From: JANQUM01 sp047630355
GTDB lineage: Bacteria > Bacteroidota > Bacteroidia > Cytophagales > Spirosomataceae
DNA: 27,930 nucleotides
Assembly: GCA_047630355.1 (NCBI GenBank)
Contig: JBLHXN010000039.1
Span: 1-27,930 of the forward strand
Direction: 5' to 3'
Part shown: one piece after another, positions 1 to 8,370 of the stretch
Numbering within the stretch: position 1 is the first letter of the stretch
Layout: each line of letters starts with the position of its first letter
Notes under the pieces: model-generated
The model's input: the letters and a program-made list of their open reading frames with translations, nothing else
Told to the model about the DNA's origin: nothing
Database searches by the model: none
Made by a program: the position numbers and the translations under genes

Positions 1-77
1 TAAACAAAAATATACCTTTATTTTGTCTTAGTACTTAAAACAAAAAAGTAGGCAGTAACTTTTTAATAATTATAACT

Positions 78-311
78 ATGAAAAATGTTGTGATGATTTT
101 CTTCTGCCTTCTGATTGGAACTGAAAGTTTTGCAAACACAAGTGAAGTAGAAAGAGCTGATCTTGTTGAAAAAACAGAATTTGTTGAAATTGAGTCTAAC
201 AATCTAACTACCACTTTATTTTTTGGTTGTGGACAATTCTATGTTTGTGGTAACTTGGTAGCTGTTTGTGACACAGAAGATCTACAGTTTATGATTGACG
301 AATATTGCTGA
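78..311 (+). CDS. Small secreted Cys-containing peptide, unknown function
   Basis: 77 aa. The first ~19 residues form a typical signal peptide (Lys near the N-terminus, hydrophobic core MIFFCLLIG, Ala-containing cleavage region SFANT). The mature part is acidic in its first half and holds four cysteines at its C-terminal end, in the segment CGQFYVCGNLVAVC to the final Cys, so disulfides outside the cytoplasm are plausible. I recognise no family. It lies about 90 nt upstream of the GLPGLI gene in the same direction, but a strong palindrome stands between them, so co-transcription is uncertain. The start is the only ATG giving a full signal peptide. Base composition is AT-rich, like the GLPGLI gene and unlike the barrel gene after it. 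Confidence 0.6.
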   Translation: MKNVVMIFFCLLIGTESFANTSEVERADLVEKTEFVEIESNNLTTTLFFGCGQFYVCGNLVAVCDTEDLQFMIDEYC

Positions 312-350
312 TGTGTAGTTGAAACATCTAAACTTAAAAGTTAACACTCC

Positions 351-383
351 TTAAATACTCCCATTTTAAATGGGGGTATTTAA
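351..383 (+). terminator. AT-rich hairpin between the small peptide and GLPGLI genes
   Basis: A 16-bp arm starting TTAAATACTCCCATTT is followed after one nucleotide by its reverse complement; the only non-Watson-Crick position would be a G-U wobble in RNA. No T-run follows it directly, so it may be a weak or bidirectional terminator, an mRNA-stabilising hairpin or an operator. It sits only about 20 nt before the next start codon. Confidence 0.45.
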
Positions 384-403
384 AATTTAAATGCCTTAAA
401 TAC

Positions 404-1201
404 ATGCTAAAGTCTTTTTTTATAGTATCAAGCTTTTTAATCACAGCAACGTCGCACTGTCAAGATTACAAAGTCGCTTATCGGTTAAGCTACCCTGAAA
501 CTTCTGAGGTCAATAAGCAGGAAGACTTTTACTTATATTCAACTCCTGAGCAAAGTACTTTTATAAGTAATTTTAAAGTCAGGAAAGACTCAGTTATGAA
601 ATATAATAAGTCTGATATTGGAAGTAAAATGGCAGCGTACAAAGCTATTCCTAAAACTAAATTTGACTTTTTCGTATTGAAAAAGTATAAGACGAGCACA
701 GTTCTATTTGCCCAAAAAGTAGGGATGTATATTGCTTACCAACAAATTGCACCCACCTACGACTGGAAAATAGTTGACTCGACAAAAGAGATTCAAGGCT
801 TTTCTTGTCGCAAAGCAATATTGAGTTTGTATGGCAACACTTACAATGTTTGGTTTACTGACGAAATTCCCGTTTTTGACGGACCTTATTTTTTTCAGGG
901 ATTACCGGGTTTAATACTTGAAGTTTCATGTGTTGAGCAAAATTACCAGTTTACACTTGTTGGTATTGAGAAAGGCGTTTCTCCAGTTGATTACCCAGAC
1001 AAGTCGTTCAAAGAATTAACCAACGACCGTGAAAAATTTATTCGGTTAGCGGATGATTGGGAAAAGAATACAATGAGTAACTTATTCAAGACAGGAGATA
1101 TTTCAATGGGTAGTTCTGGCTCTTCATCAGAAGAGATAATGAAACAGTTTCAAACAGAAATAGATGAAAAAAGACCCAAGTTCAAACTGGAAATATTTTG
1201 A
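404..1201 (+). CDS. GLPGLI family protein
   Basis: 265 aa. The exported protein starts MLKSFFIVSSFLITATSHCQ, a signal peptide of about 20 residues. The diagnostic GLPGLI motif is at residues 166-171 (context FFQGLPGLILEVS), preceded by the family-typical segment with QGFSCRKA (131-138) and the WFTDEIP stretch. Length fits the family. GLPGLI proteins are Bacteroidota-specific envelope proteins of unknown biochemical role, often encoded next to TonB-receptor-like barrels, as here: the stop TGA (1199-1201) overlaps the TTG start of the barrel gene. I infer a periplasmic or outer-membrane partner of that barrel. Composition is clearly AT-rich (18 G/C of 60 at 601-660, hand-counted) compared with the following gene. 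Confidence 0.9.
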   Translation: MLKSFFIVSSFLITATSHCQDYKVAYRLSYPETSEVNKQEDFYLYSTPEQSTFISNFKVRKDSVMKYNKSDIGSKMAAYKAIPKTKFDFFVLKKYKTSTVLFAQKVGMYIAYQQIAPTYDWKIVDSTKEIQGFSCRKAILSLYGNTYNVWFTDEIPVFDGPYFFQGLPGLILEVSCVEQNYQFTLVGIEKGVSPVDYPDKSFKELTNDREKFIRLADDWEKNTMSNLFKTGDISMGSSGSSSEEIMKQFQTEIDEKRPKFKLEIF

Positions 1202-3849
1202 GAAACATCCTGATTACATTTCTGACTTGTTTAGTGGGTTTTACCGCCCACGCCCAAACAGTTAGCGGCGTAGTCATAGATTCAGTAACCAATAAACCGC
1301 TGGAACGAAGCAGCGTAACTGCATATTCTTTACCCGCCAGAAAACTCCTAAAATTTACGTTTACAGATGCTTCCGGTCGGTTTTCTTTGGTTGTACCAGA
1401 TGGCGTTTCAGATTCTTTGCTGGTAACGGTCAAGTATCTGGGGTATCGGGCTGCCAGTAAATCAATAACTGCCAACACCCAATCAGCCAATTTTGCGTTG
1501 ACCCCAGAAACTTTTGTACTGAATGAAGTGGAGATAAAACCCCTTGCGGTAAAACAGGAAGGCGATACGCTGACGTTTAACACGTTGAAGTTTGAAAAGG
1601 GAAATGACAATACCCTTGCCGATGTATTGAAAAGATTGCCCGGCGTGGAGGTAAGCAGCGAGGGTAAAATATCGTACAACGGGCAACAAATCAACAAGTT
1701 TTACATTGAAGGCTTAGATTTACTGGACGGTAAATACGACCTCGCCACTAATAACATGGCGAAGCAGGACGTGGCGGAAGTAAACATTTTCAAGAACCAC
1801 CAACCCATCCGGGCGTTACAAGATTCGGAGTTTAGCGAATCTCCGGCAATGAATATTAAGTTGAGCAAAAAGAACGTCCTGATCGGAAGTGGTCAGGTGG
1901 GCGTTTCGCCAAACCTAAAAATGGGGGACGTTAATTTTTCGCCGTTGTTTTTCTCCGAAAAGACGCAACTGTTATCTACTTCCCAGTTCAATAATTCAGG
2001 AAAAGACCTGGTAAGGCAGTTCAGGAGCTTTGACGTAAATGCTCTGACTTTTTTAGAAAAAATCCCGGACAACAAGCGGGGGCTTCTTTCCTACACAAAC
2101 CGCCCCGCCCCGAGTTTTGATAATGAACGTTTACGGTTCAACAAAACGTTTGCCCAGAGCTTCAACTTGCTCAGGAAATTGCCGAAAGATTTTCAGATCA
2201 AAACGAATATCCATGGTTACATAAATCAGGAAAACAACATTTATAATTACCTCACGCAATTTTACTTGGCTGATTCGGAAAATCTGAACCGGAACGGTAT
2301 GCAATCGCTCAGGCAAAACCTGAAAACGTTGGAGGGAACGGTTGACGTAGAGAAAAATACGAAGAAGCTGTACTTCAAAAATCAGGTCGCGTTTGCTGTT
2401 AACAGAGATGACAGCGGTGGTGAAAATAACGAAGCTGATTTGCCGCCCTCTTCTGTTAATTTAAACGGAAGTTACGATAGTTTTAGTAATACGCTTTATG
2501 CGGTCGTTCCGTTGAAAAAACAGCGTTCTTTGAGTATTTATTCGCTCACTTCTTATTCCAACCAAGCACAACTTACTGATAACTCGCCGTTGCCGAATTT
2601 CTTAGATACGTTGCAGGTTTCTTCTCTACGTTTACTTCAAAATTATACGAATGCTAAATTGTTTACTCTCAATGCTTTATCTTATACTATCGGTAAACAA
2701 AAACTGAAACTATTGAACCGAATAACGTGGGCGTACGACCGTGACTTATTTAACAGCAATATCGTTTTGCAGCCCGAAGAAATAACATTGGGCAACGAAT
2801 TTGCGAACGATATGCGTTGGCAAAAGAACAACCTCGAATATTTTTCAGAACTTAATTACACTACCAGTAATTACAATTTGCGGGGAAGGCTCGCCGTTAA
2901 CGATTACCGTTTTGACGTCACGGAGCGTTTTAACGATTTAGACTTTAACCGCAGCGATGTGGTCTTAAACCCTTCGGTGTATTTCTTTAGTAAGTTTCAG
3001 TCGAAGCTCAATTTTGAACTCAGTTTTATCAAACGCAATGATTTTGGAAACGTGCGGAGCATTTACCTCGGTTATATTTTACTGCGGAGTAGCGTCATTA
3101 CCCGAAATGCGGGGCAGTTGGGGGCTTACGAGCAATTAAGTTTTAACGGCAGGCTGAAATACGCCGACATCCTAAATTCTTTTTACGCAAATGCGGGTTT
3201 TGCTCTGTCAAGAAATACCAACGATTTGTTGACAAGTACGCAGTTTTCTGAGGTTGGAAATTTAGAAGATATTACGATTGAACAGGAGAACAAATCAGAA
3301 CAATTTCAGTTTTTTTCTACCGTAGAAAAGAATTTCTATAAGCTGAAAATGGATGTAAAACTGAAGACTTTTTTCAATGTTGACCGTCAGAACGTATTGA
3401 TAAACAGTCAATTGTCAGACGTGGTGCAAAATAATTTCGTCGGTAATTTGCTTGTTACAAAAGAAATCGGAAAACTGGTTTACGTTGACTACGTATTTAC
3501 GCTCAATCAGAGTAATTCTGAATTTAGCGGTAATGCCGCACCGTATAATTTTACTACTACCGCCCAAACATTGGGAGTGAATTACGTCTTGCCCGAAAAG
3601 TTTAGTTTGCGGCTCAATAATAGCTATTCAACTTTTGATTACACCGCACAAAAATTTGACTATTTCTTCACAGATTTGCGGTTGACCGTACCGACGAAAA
3701 ACGACAAACTGAGTTTAGAAATGGAATGGCAGAACGTCTTGAACGCAAAGCAGTATTTTATTTTAGACCGCAGCAACTCTTTTCAGACCGTTTCGGTGTT
3801 ACCTTTTAGAAGTAGCCAAGTATTGATTTTTTTGCGGTTTAGGTTGTAG
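1198..3849 (+). CDS. Outer-membrane beta-barrel protein with carboxypeptidase-regulatory domain (TonB-receptor-like)
   Basis: 883 aa. Residues 1-20 (ending FTAHAQ) are a clean signal peptide and residues ~21-107 a CarboxypepD-regulatory-like beta-sandwich (GVVIDSVTNKPLERSSV). A TonB-box-like LNEVEI segment follows, then a plug-like region ~130-210 (LADVLKRLPGVEV, GLDLLDGKYD). The rest is long alternating beta strands of a barrel ending in ...IFLRFRL. This architecture matches the TonB-receptor-like proteins that accompany GLPGLI proteins; the ligand is unknown and no SusD partner is present. The start is TTG: no in-frame ATG gives the signal peptide, and TTG overlaps the upstream TGA (TTGA), implying translational coupling. 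G/C content is higher than in the upstream genes (28/60 at 1801-1860). Confidence 0.88.
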   Translation: MRNILITFLTCLVGFTAHAQTVSGVVIDSVTNKPLERSSVTAYSLPARKLLKFTFTDASGRFSLVVPDGVSDSLLVTVKYLGYRAASKSITANTQSANFALTPETFVLNEVEIKPLAVKQEGDTLTFNTLKFEKGNDNTLADVLKRLPGVEVSSEGKISYNGQQINKFYIEGLDLLDGKYDLATNNMAKQDVAEVNIFKNHQPIRALQDSEFSESPAMNIKLSKKNVLIGSGQVGVSPNLKMGDVNFSPLFFSEKTQLLSTSQFNNSGKDLVRQFRSFDVNALTFLEKIPDNKRGLLSYTNRPAPSFDNERLRFNKTFAQSFNLLRKLPKDFQIKTNIHGYINQENNIYNYLTQFYLADSENLNRNGMQSLRQNLKTLEGTVDVEKNTKKLYFKNQVAFAVNRDDSGGENNEADLPPSSVNLNGSYDSFSNTLYAVVPLKKQRSLSIYSLTSYSNQAQLTDNSPLPNFLDTLQVSSLRLLQNYTNAKLFTLNALSYTIGKQKLKLLNRITWAYDRDLFNSNIVLQPEEITLGNEFANDMRWQKNNLEYFSELNYTTSNYNLRGRLAVNDYRFDVTERFNDLDFNRSDVVLNPSVYFFSKFQSKLNFELSFIKRNDFGNVRSIYLGYILLRSSVITRNAGQLGAYEQLSFNGRLKYADILNSFYANAGFALSRNTNDLLTSTQFSEVGNLEDITIEQENKSEQFQFFSTVEKNFYKLKMDVKLKTFFNVDRQNVLINSQLSDVVQNNFVGNLLVTKEIGKLVYVDYVFTLNQSNSEFSGNAAPYNFTTTAQTLGVNYVLPEKFSLRLNNSYSTFDYTAQKFDYFFTDLRLTVPTKNDKLSLEMEWQNVLNAKQYFILDRSNSFQTVSVLPFRSSQVLIFLRFRL

Positions 3850-3878
3850 CCCGTTGCGTAAAGTGGCGGGGGGTTTTT
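3850..3878 (+). terminator. Possible weak terminator after the barrel gene
   Basis: CCCG (3850-3853) can pair with CGGG (3867-3870), followed by GGG and TTTTT (3874-3878). The stem is only 4 bp, so this is weak; it lies in the 50-nt space between convergent genes. Confidence 0.3.
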
Positions 3879-3899
3879 GTTTGAAAAGGTCGTAAAGTT

Positions 3900-5183
3900 T
3901 CAATCCCGATTCTGAAAACCCCGGGAGTTGACTACTTGATAACCAATCAACTTTTCGGCTCGGGCGGTAGGAGGTTTGTGGTAAATGAAGATTTCGTACA
4001 CATTTTCTGTATCCGTGAAATTTCCCGAAAAGTACGTGTAGTCAATTTGATTTGTGATAATGTCTTTAACCACGAATCTGTAATCGTAAACGCCCAACTT
4101 CATTAACTTACGCGTTTGGTAAATCTGTTCTTGGCGGTCGTATTTTAGTAGGTTATCTTCGTTGAGTTGCCATTGGTCAAATTCGCCAACTACGTAAACT
4201 TCTTTATCAAGTAATAACGGACTCGCAACGCTGAAATTTACCCAGACGTAATCATTACTAAACGACGGATTTTGGTTTTCACGGTTCTCGATAACAAACT
4301 GTCCGTTGTAATCACGTTGTTCCACAAAGTTTACTTTGCTACCTTTTTGCTGTGTGTTTAACCAAAAAGTATCGGTGCTTCCTTGCTCTACTTCGGCGAT
4401 TCCCAAGCCGCGTGTATAAGTACTTCGTCCGTCAAAAAAGTTGAATTCATTTCCCGCCAGCATGACATTCTCGTTATTGAAAAAACGGAAAAATAACTTC
4501 CTCGTCGAAGCATTGTCCGTCATCGGGCGTAAGTCTTTAATCATCTGCGACCACTGGTAATTTTGTCGAATAAAAATTCTAAACTCTTCCTTCGCTGACC
4601 GAACGCCGTAGTTTCCGTAAGTAACCTCGAAGTCAACTTGCTGATGTGTTCGCCAAAACTCGCTGTCCTGTGGTCTTCTGACTTCCGCAATTGCCGAGGT
4701 AAACGGCTCGTAAACCATAAATCGTTTTGTCAAAACGGGTTCGCCGCGGTCAGAGTCTTTGCTGAGAACCAATAAGTAGTTTCCCGAAATTCTCACTTCG
4801 GGGACTTTAAAAGTGTAATGAAAATAAGGAACTTTTGTGTTCTGCGAAACCTCGTAATCATTAATAATGAAATCATTGAAATCTTCCATGAATTCAATCT
4901 CATTCAGAATAGAAATTTCCCAATCGGCGGTGCAGTGCTTGATTTTTACGTGATATTGCGAGTATTCAGCCGATAAATCATCAAATTCTAAAATTAACGG
5001 TTGATTGTCGTTCAATTGCCTGATGGGCGGAGTAAGCGTTCGTGCCGGAGCGGTCAGGCTACCGCTAAACGGATAGAGCAGAACCGTCTTAATATCTGGC
5101 GTATAAATAGCATCTTTTGTCTCGACTTGTGAGAAACAAGAAATCGAAAATAGTAGAAGTAAGGCCGTCAGTGCTTTTTTCAT
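3900..5183 (-). CDS. DUF5103 / type IX secretion system plug-like protein
   Basis: 427 aa. Residues 1-19 (MKKALTALLLLFSISCFSQ) are a signal peptide. The N-terminal region (IYTPDIKTVLLYPF, then PPIRQLNDNQPLILEFDDLSAEYSQYHVKIKHCTADW) and the middle (FMEDFNDFIINDYEVSQNTKVPYFHYTFKVP) match the DUF5103 family as I know it, now described as the T9SS plug protein domain, in which the protein closes the periplasmic side of the SprA translocon. The C-terminal part (VYVVGEFDQWQLNEDN...) looks like a second beta-sandwich resembling carbohydrate-binding or early-set folds. No other T9SS subunit is in the window, which is normal because these genes are scattered. Its upstream region is filled with palindromic repeats. 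Confidence 0.85.
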   Translation of the reverse strand: MKKALTALLLLFSISCFSQVETKDAIYTPDIKTVLLYPFSGSLTAPARTLTPPIRQLNDNQPLILEFDDLSAEYSQYHVKIKHCTADWEISILNEIEFMEDFNDFIINDYEVSQNTKVPYFHYTFKVPEVRISGNYLLVLSKDSDRGEPVLTKRFMVYEPFTSAIAEVRRPQDSEFWRTHQQVDFEVTYGNYGVRSAKEEFRIFIRQNYQWSQMIKDLRPMTDNASTRKLFFRFFNNENVMLAGNEFNFFDGRSTYTRGLGIAEVEQGSTDTFWLNTQQKGSKVNFVEQRDYNGQFVIENRENQNPSFSNDYVWVNFSVASPLLLDKEVYVVGEFDQWQLNEDNLLKYDRQEQIYQTRKLMKLGVYDYRFVVKDIITNQIDYTYFSGNFTDTENVYEIFIYHKPPTARAEKLIGYQVVNSRGFQNRD

Positions 5184-5536
5184 AGAATGGGTTGAATGAA
5201 CGGTTTTACAACGAATGACTTTTCAACGGAGTGTAAGACGTTCCACTTTTCTGAAACCGATGTGGGTCGATGATTAAATTTGCAAACCACGGAGTGGTGA
5301 AATTATTGTAGAAAAGGGTTGCTTGAACAATAGCCAACAGCCCAAACCCTGTAAGGGTGACATTATTTAATGTCACCCTTACAGGGTTTATCGGTTCAGG
5401 AAGTTTCAAATTACTATAACAATTTCATCCTTTCAGGATTGCAAACGGTGGTGCTAATTGAACAACTACCATAAGATTATCCCGATGGGATTTCAAACAG
5501 CTACTTTAACTTTTAGTTTTTAACACAAAACTCACT
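5184..5536. repeat. Intergenic block of REP-like palindromes
   Basis: No credible gene lies in this 353-nt gap; a short reading frame at 5206-5409 is just the repeats read through. It contains several palindromes of one geometry, 5-bp arms around 3 nt: ACCAC-gga-GTGGT (5286-5298), ACCCT-gta-AGGGT and its mirror ACCCT-tac-AGGGT inside the large inverted repeat at 5344-5389, ATCCT-ttc-AGGAT (5427-5439) and ATCCC-gat-GGGAT (5479-5491). The 3' flanks share A/T-rich tails such as GAAATTATTGTAGAA or TTTCAAAC. This resembles clustered REP elements; no RAYT transposase is visible in the window. Confidence 0.65.
5344..5389. repeat. Perfect 22-bp inverted repeat (paired palindromic units)
   Basis: The arm 5344-5365 (starting AAACCCTGTAAGGGTGACAT) is the exact reverse complement of 5368-5389, with only TT between them. 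Each arm contains its own small palindrome ACCCT-N3-AGGGT, so the structure is two head-to-head copies of the unit, as in bacterial interspersed mosaic elements. It could form a cruciform or a long RNA hairpin upstream of the DUF5103 gene or downstream of the ABC-F gene. Confidence 0.75.
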
Positions 5537-7465
5537 TCAAGTCATTTCCTCAAGCTCTTCCACTTTTCCTTCCCACGCGTTGCTGTTTTTTGTTAAGTCA
5601 GTTTTTACATTTTCGTACTCGGCGGTGAGTTTTGTGAGCTTATCTGTATCTTCATAAATGGTTGTATCGGCGAGTTGCTTTTCTATTGTTTTTTTCGCGT
5701 CTTCCAGTTCCATTACCTTCGTTTCGAGTTCTTCAATTGCTTTTTCAAGCTGTTTTAGTTCGTAATCAGTGGCTTGTTTTTTTTCTTTCTTGGGTTCAGG
5801 CTTCGCTGTTTTTGGAGCAGACTTATTGTTACTATTATCTTCTTCAATTGGTACTAAACCATCAGCTTCCCGTTTGGCTTGCCACACCAAATATTCATCG
5901 TACGTGCCGGGATATTGTTTGATTTCCTGCTCTTCGATAAACCAGATTTTTGTGGCGGTATTACTCACAAAGTGACGATCGTGAGATACAGTTACGTAAG
6001 TGCCCTCGTATTGCTGCAACGCCTGAATCAGGATATTCACCGATTGCATATCCAAGTGGTTGGTTGGCTCATCAAGTAGCAGGAAGTTGGCTTCTGAAAT
6101 CAAAACTTTAGCCAACGCTACGCGTGATTTTTCACCACCGGAAAGTACTTTTATTTTCTTGAAAGCATCTTCTCCGCCAAATAAGAAAGCTCCCAATATT
6201 GAGCGTAATTCGTTTTCAGATTTTGTTGGGTCGGCGTAGCGTAGTTCTTCGAGCAAAGTTTCGTTTACGTGTAACGATTCCAGCTGGTGTTGGGCGTAAA
6301 ACGAAAAGTTGACATTATGTCCCATACGGCGTTCACCGGCGTGCTTTTCCGTTCCGGCAATGATACGTAAGAGCGTCGATTTTCCTTTTCCGTTGGCTCC
6401 AATAAGGGCAATTTTATCACCTCGTTCAATTGTGGCGGTTGTGTCGTTGAGAATGACTTTTTCCTTGCCGTAGTCTTTGCTGATGTCATTGAGTTGCATC
6501 ACGTGGCGGCCGGGCTGCGTTCCGAATTTAAAGCGGAAATGCACTTTTGCGGTTTCTTCCACCACTTCCTCAATTACGTCCATGCGTTGCAGTGCTTTTA
6601 CACGAGACTGCACCTGCTTGGCTTTGGTGGCTTTTGCCTTAAATCGCTCTACAAAACGCTCCGTTTGCCGGATTTGTGCCTGCTGGTTTTCATACGAACT
6701 CTGTTGAATTTCGTTACGAAGCTCTTTTTCTTCGAGATAAAAAGAATAATTACCTGAGTAAACATTTAGCCGTGCGTGAGCCACCTCTACCGTAGTTTGG
6801 ATTACGTTATCCAAAAACTGGCGATCGTGTGAGACAACTATAACGGCGTTTTCGTAATTAGCAATGTATTTTTCAATCCACTGAATAGAAGGTAAATCCA
6901 AGTGGTTAGTCGGCTCATCAAGAAGGAGCAGAGCGGGTTTTTGGAGTAAAAGCTTCGCTAACATTACCCGCATTCGCCAGCCACCAGAGAAGTTCTTAAG
7001 CGGTTGATTCAGTTCGTGAGTTTTGAAACCCAGTCCTTCCAGAATTTCTTCAGCCTTTGACTGAATGGTATAGCCGTCCAGCATCCCGAATTCTTCCTGA
7101 TATTTCCCGAGTTCCTCCACTAACTCATCGCGGTAATTTGTCTCCATTTCGTGGAGCGTATCGTCAATCTTTTGTTGCAGTTCGAGTTCGCGTTCAAACG
7201 CCTGCATCGCCACGAGAAGGATGGAATCGTCGGTTTGGTACGAAAGTAAATCCTGGTTCAGAAAACCGATAGTACAATCTCCCGACTTGTTTATTTCGCC
7301 GCTGTCGGGTTCGTAATCTCCAACGATAAGTTTCAAAAGAGTGGATTTGCCTTTTCCGTTCAGACCAATCAACCCGATTTTGTCTTTGGGTTTTATCTGT
7401 AAGCTGGCGTCTTCAAAAATGGCTCGTCCACCGAAGTAGAACGAAAGGTTATTTATAGTTAACAT
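5537..7465 (-). CDS. ABC-F family ATPase
   Basis: 642 aa with two ATP-binding cassettes in one chain and no membrane segments, as in the ABC-F family that acts on the ribosome. Cassette 1 has Walker A GLNGKGKST (34-42), signature FSGGWRMRV and Walker B/D-loop LLLLDEPTNHLD. Cassette 2 has Walker A GANGKGKST (about residue 355), signature LSGGEKSRV and FLLLDEPTNHLD. The linker between them is helical and charged (QIRQTERFVERFKAKATKAKQVQSRVKAL region), as in the P-site tRNA-interacting motif. After a Lys-rich linker (KPEPKKEKKQ), a C-terminal coiled coil occupies about 565-642, like Uup/YheS-type members. A housekeeping translation factor is more likely than a resistance protein, but the subfamily cannot be fixed by eye. 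Confidence 0.93.
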   Translation of the reverse strand: MLTINNLSFYFGGRAIFEDASLQIKPKDKIGLIGLNGKGKSTLLKLIVGDYEPDSGEINKSGDCTIGFLNQDLLSYQTDDSILLVAMQAFERELELQQKIDDTLHEMETNYRDELVEELGKYQEEFGMLDGYTIQSKAEEILEGLGFKTHELNQPLKNFSGGWRMRVMLAKLLLQKPALLLLDEPTNHLDLPSIQWIEKYIANYENAVIVVSHDRQFLDNVIQTTVEVAHARLNVYSGNYSFYLEEKELRNEIQQSSYENQQAQIRQTERFVERFKAKATKAKQVQSRVKALQRMDVIEEVVEETAKVHFRFKFGTQPGRHVMQLNDISKDYGKEKVILNDTTATIERGDKIALIGANGKGKSTLLRIIAGTEKHAGERRMGHNVNFSFYAQHQLESLHVNETLLEELRYADPTKSENELRSILGAFLFGGEDAFKKIKVLSGGEKSRVALAKVLISEANFLLLDEPTNHLDMQSVNILIQALQQYEGTYVTVSHDRHFVSNTATKIWFIEEQEIKQYPGTYDEYLVWQAKREADGLVPIEEDNSNNKSAPKTAKPEPKKEKKQATDYELKQLEKAIEELETKVMELEDAKKTIEKQLADTTIYEDTDKLTKLTAEYENVKTDLTKNSNAWEGKVEELEEMT

Positions 7466-7724
7466 GTTATGAATTACGACGGGGTCGCCCGTGCGATTTT
7501 AGCTACGAATTTTGAACTGTCGTTGCCTTGAAACCGCAAAAGTACGATTTTAAAATTTAAGATTTGGGGAAAAGAGGAATGGAAAACGAAGAAAGGAGTG
7601 TAAGAGGCTCTAAGAAGCTTTTGACCTTGAGTGTATATTTTTCGGTCTTACGAGAACCTACCAGATGGGGTCGATTGTATAAAATAACTCGCAATCATTT
7701 TTAATTTATAAATTGGCTGGGGAC
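7466..7724. other. Intergenic leader region, no gene seen
   Basis: Apart from the -7 element at 7537-7544 and the terminator that begins at 7725, I see no coding region, RNA gene or clear repeat here. The stretch includes the 5' leader of the ABC-F gene. Confidence 0.6.
7537..7544 (-). promoter_or_regulatory. -7 promoter element for the ABC-F gene
   Basis: On the minus strand this reads TACTTTTG, an exact match to the Bacteroidota -7 element TAnnTTTG, about 70 nt upstream of the start codon. I see no good TTTG at -33. Confidence 0.5.
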
Positions 7725-7757
7725 AAAAAAAGGGTGAAGCTAATGGCTTCACCCTTT
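7725..7757 (-). terminator. Rho-independent terminator of the SusCD operon
   Basis: Read on the minus strand: a perfect 12-bp stem AAAGGGTGAAGC / GCTTCACCCTTT around a 5-nt loop, ending in a run of T. It lies about 20 nt after the stop codon of the last gene of the operon, which is strong support for its role. Confidence 0.9.
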
Positions 7758-7777
7758 AAGAGTCTTCCTAAACTAAA

Positions 7778-8344
7778 TCATTGAACTAAGTTGATTCTAT
7801 ACAAGAAGGGCGAACTATAAAATGCTCCACCTGTTATGTTGGCACCCGTATTGGTGGCGTTGAAACGCTGCCCCGTGCTGAGTACCATGGTACCCCTCAC
7901 TTCAAATCTTGACCCAACTACTAAATTTGCAGCTGTCAGACTCAATGCATCCTGAGCTTCTTTACCAGTTATGGTCATCTTCAGCCGCGGGTAGCCCGTT
8001 TTAGCATCTTTAGCGAAGGCAGATGCCTGAAGTGTTTTAAGCGGAGCGTCTGCTTTCAAGAGAGCCCCCGTTGAGGATACATGACGTACAACCAACTCGT
8101 AACTTGAAAATAGGGCACCACTCTCTGGTGTTACTGCCTCAATTTCAGCCTCTAATTTAGTATTTGCCATATCTGAGACCTTTACGCTAAATGTTGCTGC
8201 TGCTACAGGAAATGGCAATACAGTTCGCATATACCCGCCCTTTGCGAGATTAGTGAAGTCGATAGGATCGGGAAGTGATTCCGTTTCGCAACCAAACAAT
8301 AGTGTCAATCCTAAGCACAGTGTTGATATAATATATTTTTTCAT
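7778..8344 (-). CDS. Small lipoprotein of the SusCD operon (SusE-position)
   Basis: 188 aa. I use the ATG at 8344, which gives MKKYIISTLCLGLTLLFGC with a lipobox LFGC and modified Cys19. An upstream ATG at 8404 would add 20 non-signal residues and overlap the SusD gene, so it is unlikely. The mature part (~170 aa) looks beta-rich, with a GGYMRTVLPF segment and a C-terminal GAFYSSPFLYRINLV, reminiscent of an immunoglobulin-like or early-set fold. I do not recognise a named family. It is 26 nt downstream of the SusD gene and last in the operon, where SusE/F-type surface lipoproteins normally sit, so a surface ligand-binding accessory role is inferred. Confidence 0.78.
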   Translation of the reverse strand: MKKYIISTLCLGLTLLFGCETESLPDPIDFTNLAKGGYMRTVLPFPVAAATFSVKVSDMANTKLEAEIEAVTPESGALFSSYELVVRHVSSTGALLKADAPLKTLQASAFAKDAKTGYPRLKMTITGKEAQDALSLTAANLVVGSRFEVRGTMVLSTGQRFNATNTGANITGGAFYSSPFLYRINLVQ

Positions 8345-8370
8345 TTGAAAATGTACTTTAGTGTTTAAAA

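Noticed and set aside
1182..1697. 171-codon minus-strand frame opposite the barrel gene start
   Set aside because: It is antisense to a clear signal peptide plus regulatory domain, with no domain of its own.
5206..5409. 67-codon open frame on the minus strand between the DUF5103 and ABC-F genes
   Set aside because: It runs through the palindromic repeat block, including both arms of the 46-bp inverted repeat, and shows no protein-like features.
7478..7490. The 13-mer GACGGGGTCGCCC also occurs at 27421-27433
   Set aside because: Identical 13-mers are expected by chance a few times in 28 kb; flanks do not match well and no shared structure is clear.
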